64,000 nucleotides of DNA from Enterobacter sp. RIT418 (GTDB lineage Bacteria > Pseudomonadota > Gammaproteobacteria > Enterobacterales > Enterobacteriaceae), in NCBI RefSeq assembly GCF_003057745.1, contig NZ_QBJD02000002.1, positions 248,001 to 312,000 on the forward strand. Reading direction: 5' to 3'. Under the pieces are notes generated by a model. That model was given only the letters and a program-made list of their open reading frames with translations, was not told the origin of the DNA and did not search any database. This document shows, piece after piece, positions 61,999-64,000 of the stretch. The position numbers were made by a program, and so were the translations under genes. The stretch's first letter is position 1, and each line of letters starts with the position of its first letter.

Positions 61999-63636
61999 AT
62001 GAAAGTATCGTTTCAGATAAAGCTGTTTATTTCGCTGGTCGCCTTTTTCTCGGTGCTGTTTGCACTGCTGGGCGGATATTATTATGTCGACGTTGGCCGA
62101 CAGCTTTATCAGGAAATGAGCGCGCGGGCGAAAATACAGGCCGAAGAAATTGCGCTTATTCCTAATTTACGCCGGGAAGTTGAAGAGAAAGATATCCAGG
62201 CCATTCACGACTTCATGCAAAAAATAGCCGCGCACAGCGACGCCAGCTTTATTGTCATTGGCGATAACAAGGGGCTGCATCTTTTCCATTCCGTCTTTGC
62301 CGACAGGGTGGGCAAAACGCTGGTCGGCGGGGATAACGACGCGGTGCTCCACGGCCAGAGCATCACCACCATCCGCAAGGGCGGCCTGGGCATTTCGCTG
62401 CGCAGCAAAGCGCCCATCTTTAACGATGCGGGGCAGGTGGTGGGGATTGTCTCGGTGGGGTATCTCACCAGCTATCTTGATACCATTACCGTAAATAAAG
62501 TGGTGAATATTCTGATTGCCGCCCTGCTGCTGCTGGTCGCGCTGTTTATCTTCTCGTGGTTCTTTACCCGCAGCATTAAGAAGCAGATTTTCTCCCTTGA
62601 GCCGCGCGAGATCGGCCTGCTGGTGCGCCAGCAAAAGGCAATGATGGAGTCGATCTACGAAGGGGTTATCGCTATTGACGACGACCTGCGCATCGAGGTG
62701 ATCAACCAGGCGGCGCGCAAGCTGCTCGGCCTGAGCCAGCCCGCCCGCGCGCTGCGCGGACAGCTGATTGGCCAGGTGATTGCGCCCGTGCCGTTCTTTG
62801 CGCCGCAGACCATGCTGGCAAAAGACACCCACGATGAGATCTGCCGCTTTAACGATCTCACCGTGATCGCCAGCCGGGTGCGGATCATGCTCGAAGATTC
62901 GCTGCAGGGCTGGGTGATCACCTTCCGCGATCGCAACGAGATCGACTCGCTGAGCGCCCAGCTGAGCCAGGTGAAGCGCTACGTGGATAACCTGCGCATC
63001 ATGCGCCACGAGCAGCTCAACCGCATGACGACCCTCTCCGGCCTGCTGCATATGGGGCGCTATGAAGAGGCGATTGGCTACATTCAGGCGCAGTCGGAAC
63101 ACGCGCAGGAGCTGCTGGACTTTATCTCGTCGCGCTTTAGCTCGCCCACGCTCTGCGGCCTGCTGCTGGGCAAGGCCGCCCGCGCGCGGGAGAAAGGCGT
63201 GGAGCTGAACTTCGACCCGGCGTGCCGGATGGATAAACCGTTCGCGCCGCTGCTGGAGTCCGAGCTGATTTCGATAATCGGCAATTTGCTGGATAACGCC
63301 ATCGAAGCCACGCAGCGCGCGCCGCTTCCCCACGAGCCGGTTGAGGTGCTGATCAAGCTGAACGAGCACGAGCTGATTATTGAAGTGGCCGACCGCGGCG
63401 TGGGCATCAGCCCGGCCCTGCGGGAAAAAATATTTGAACGCGGCATCACCACCAAAACCCGCGGCGATCACGGCATTGGCCTGTACCTGATTGAAAGCTA
63501 TGTCGCTCAGGCCGGTGGCACCATTGAAGTGGCGGATAACGCGCCGCGCGGGGCCATTTTCTCACTGTTTATTCCCGCCGCGGGAGCCGCCCGGCGTCCC
63601 GCCCAGGAACTGGAAGATACCGACTATGCAACATGA
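61999..63636 (+). CDS. Citrate-sensing histidine kinase, CitA/DpiB family
   Basis: A 545-aa sensor kinase. A transmembrane helix (FISLVAFFSVLFALLGGYYYV) precedes a periplasmic PAS-like domain (about residues 45-170), a second membrane segment (ILIAALLLLVALFIFSWFF), a cytoplasmic PAS domain, the phosphoacceptor His in RHEQLNRMTTLSGLL, and an ATPase domain with NLLDNAIEAT, DRGVGI and GDHGIGLYL. It is divergent from citW and overlaps the regulator gene by 11 bases. Klebsiella CitZ/CitY is a likely counterpart. The start at 61999 begins the first membrane helix. Confidence 0.9.
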   Translation: MKVSFQIKLFISLVAFFSVLFALLGGYYYVDVGRQLYQEMSARAKIQAEEIALIPNLRREVEEKDIQAIHDFMQKIAAHSDASFIVIGDNKGLHLFHSVFADRVGKTLVGGDNDAVLHGQSITTIRKGGLGISLRSKAPIFNDAGQVVGIVSVGYLTSYLDTITVNKVVNILIAALLLLVALFIFSWFFTRSIKKQIFSLEPREIGLLVRQQKAMMESIYEGVIAIDDDLRIEVINQAARKLLGLSQPARALRGQLIGQVIAPVPFFAPQTMLAKDTHDEICRFNDLTVIASRVRIMLEDSLQGWVITFRDRNEIDSLSAQLSQVKRYVDNLRIMRHEQLNRMTTLSGLLHMGRYEEAIGYIQAQSEHAQELLDFISSRFSSPTLCGLLLGKAARAREKGVELNFDPACRMDKPFAPLLESELISIIGNLLDNAIEATQRAPLPHEPVEVLIKLNEHELIIEVADRGVGISPALREKIFERGITTKTRGDHGIGLYLIESYVAQAGGTIEVADNAPRGAIFSLFIPAAGAARRPAQELEDTDYAT

Positions 63637-64000
63637 ACTTATCGACGTACTGATCGTTGAAGACGAACACGAGCTGGCGCAGCTGCACGCGGAGCTTATC
63701 GCTAAACATCCGCGCCTGAGGCTGGTCGGCGTGGCGTCATCGCTGGCCGACGCGCATAGTCAGCTGGAAAGCAAGCGGCCGCAGCTGATGCTGCTGGACA
63801 ACTATCTGCCGGACGGCAAGGGCATTACGCTGATCGGCAACCCAATGCTGGCCCGCGCCAACTGTTCGGTGATTTTTATCACCGCCGCCAGCGATATGGA
63901 CACATGCAGCCAGGCCATCCGCAACGGCGCGTTCGACTATATTCTCAAGCCCGTCTCCTGGAAGCGGCTGAGCCAGTCTTTGGAGCGCTTCGTGCAGTTC
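63626..64000 (+). CDS. Response regulator, CitB/DpiA family, N-terminal fragment
   Basis: The first 125 codons of a regulator that continues past the window end. The receiver domain is complete enough to see the acidic pocket (VLIVEDE), the phosphoacceptor Asp58 in LLDNYLPDGKG, Thr in FITAAS and Lys108 in ILKPVSW. The DNA-binding part is not in the window. It overlaps the kinase gene by 11 bases and should control the cit operon. Confidence 0.9.
   Translation, partial: MQHELIDVLIVEDEHELAQLHAELIAKHPRLRLVGVASSLADAHSQLESKRPQLMLLDNYLPDGKGITLIGNPMLARANCSVIFITAASDMDTCSQAIRNGAFDYILKPVSWKRLSQSLERFVQF

Overview
The window reads as enterobacterial chromosome, most likely Enterobacter or a close relative such as Lelliottia or Leclercia. 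The genus is an inference from protein similarity and GC-rich coding; no rRNA or other diagnostic marker is present. The backbone is the E. coli-type order tktA - loiP(yggG) - speB - speA - yqgB - metK - galP - sprT - endA - rsmE - gshB - yqgE - ruvX - yggR / yggS - yggT - yggU - rdgB - hemW - yggN - yggL - trmB / mutY - yggX - mltC - nupG. Three accessory blocks sit in it.

Block 1 (about 1.2-17.1 kb, between loiP and speB) starts with an OprD-type porin gene. It continues with a 14-gene minus-strand operon (15438 down to 2746) and a divergent MFS transporter gene (15856-17067). The operon has the parts of a ring-hydroxylating, meta-cleaving catabolic pathway: Rieske ferredoxin, a 102-aa small protein, Rieske oxygenase alpha subunit, canonical SDR, IclR regulator, two-domain VOC extradiol dioxygenase, FAD-dependent ferredoxin reductase, MFS importer, cupin, alpha/beta hydrolase, a divergent SDR, an aspartate-dehydrogenase-like enzyme, an aldehyde dehydrogenase and a ThDP-dependent decarboxylase-like enzyme. 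Three related 16-bp palindromes lie in the divergent promoter region and are good candidates for the IclR operators. The substrate cannot be read from the sequence.

Block 2 (18.0-33.5 kb, between speB and speA) is a single-strand array of fimbrial subunit, chaperone, usher, tip protein, TpsB transporter and a very large TpsA exoprotein gene. Spacing of the last four genes is operon-tight. The TpsA frame is broken by one in-frame TAG and is otherwise open over about 2750 codons. This block separates speA from speB, which are neighbours in E. coli.

Block 3 (54.3-64.0 kb, after nupG) is an anaerobic citrate fermentation locus. The minus-strand operon is citW - FAH-family gene - citC - citD - citE - citF - citX - citG, with a divergent CitA/CitB-type two-component system whose regulator runs off the end. 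No oxaloacetate decarboxylase pump (oadGAB) is visible; the FAH-family protein could fill that step.

Smaller points: three copies of a GC-rich inverted-repeat family (CCCTCACCC...CTCTCCCC) lie in intergenic spaces, one forming the 3' end of a DUF559 nuclease gene. The 43-codon yqgB gene is present upstream of speA. The galP promoter carries a perfect GalR-type operator and a perfect CRP site. No tRNA, rRNA, CRISPR array, integrase or insertion sequence was seen.
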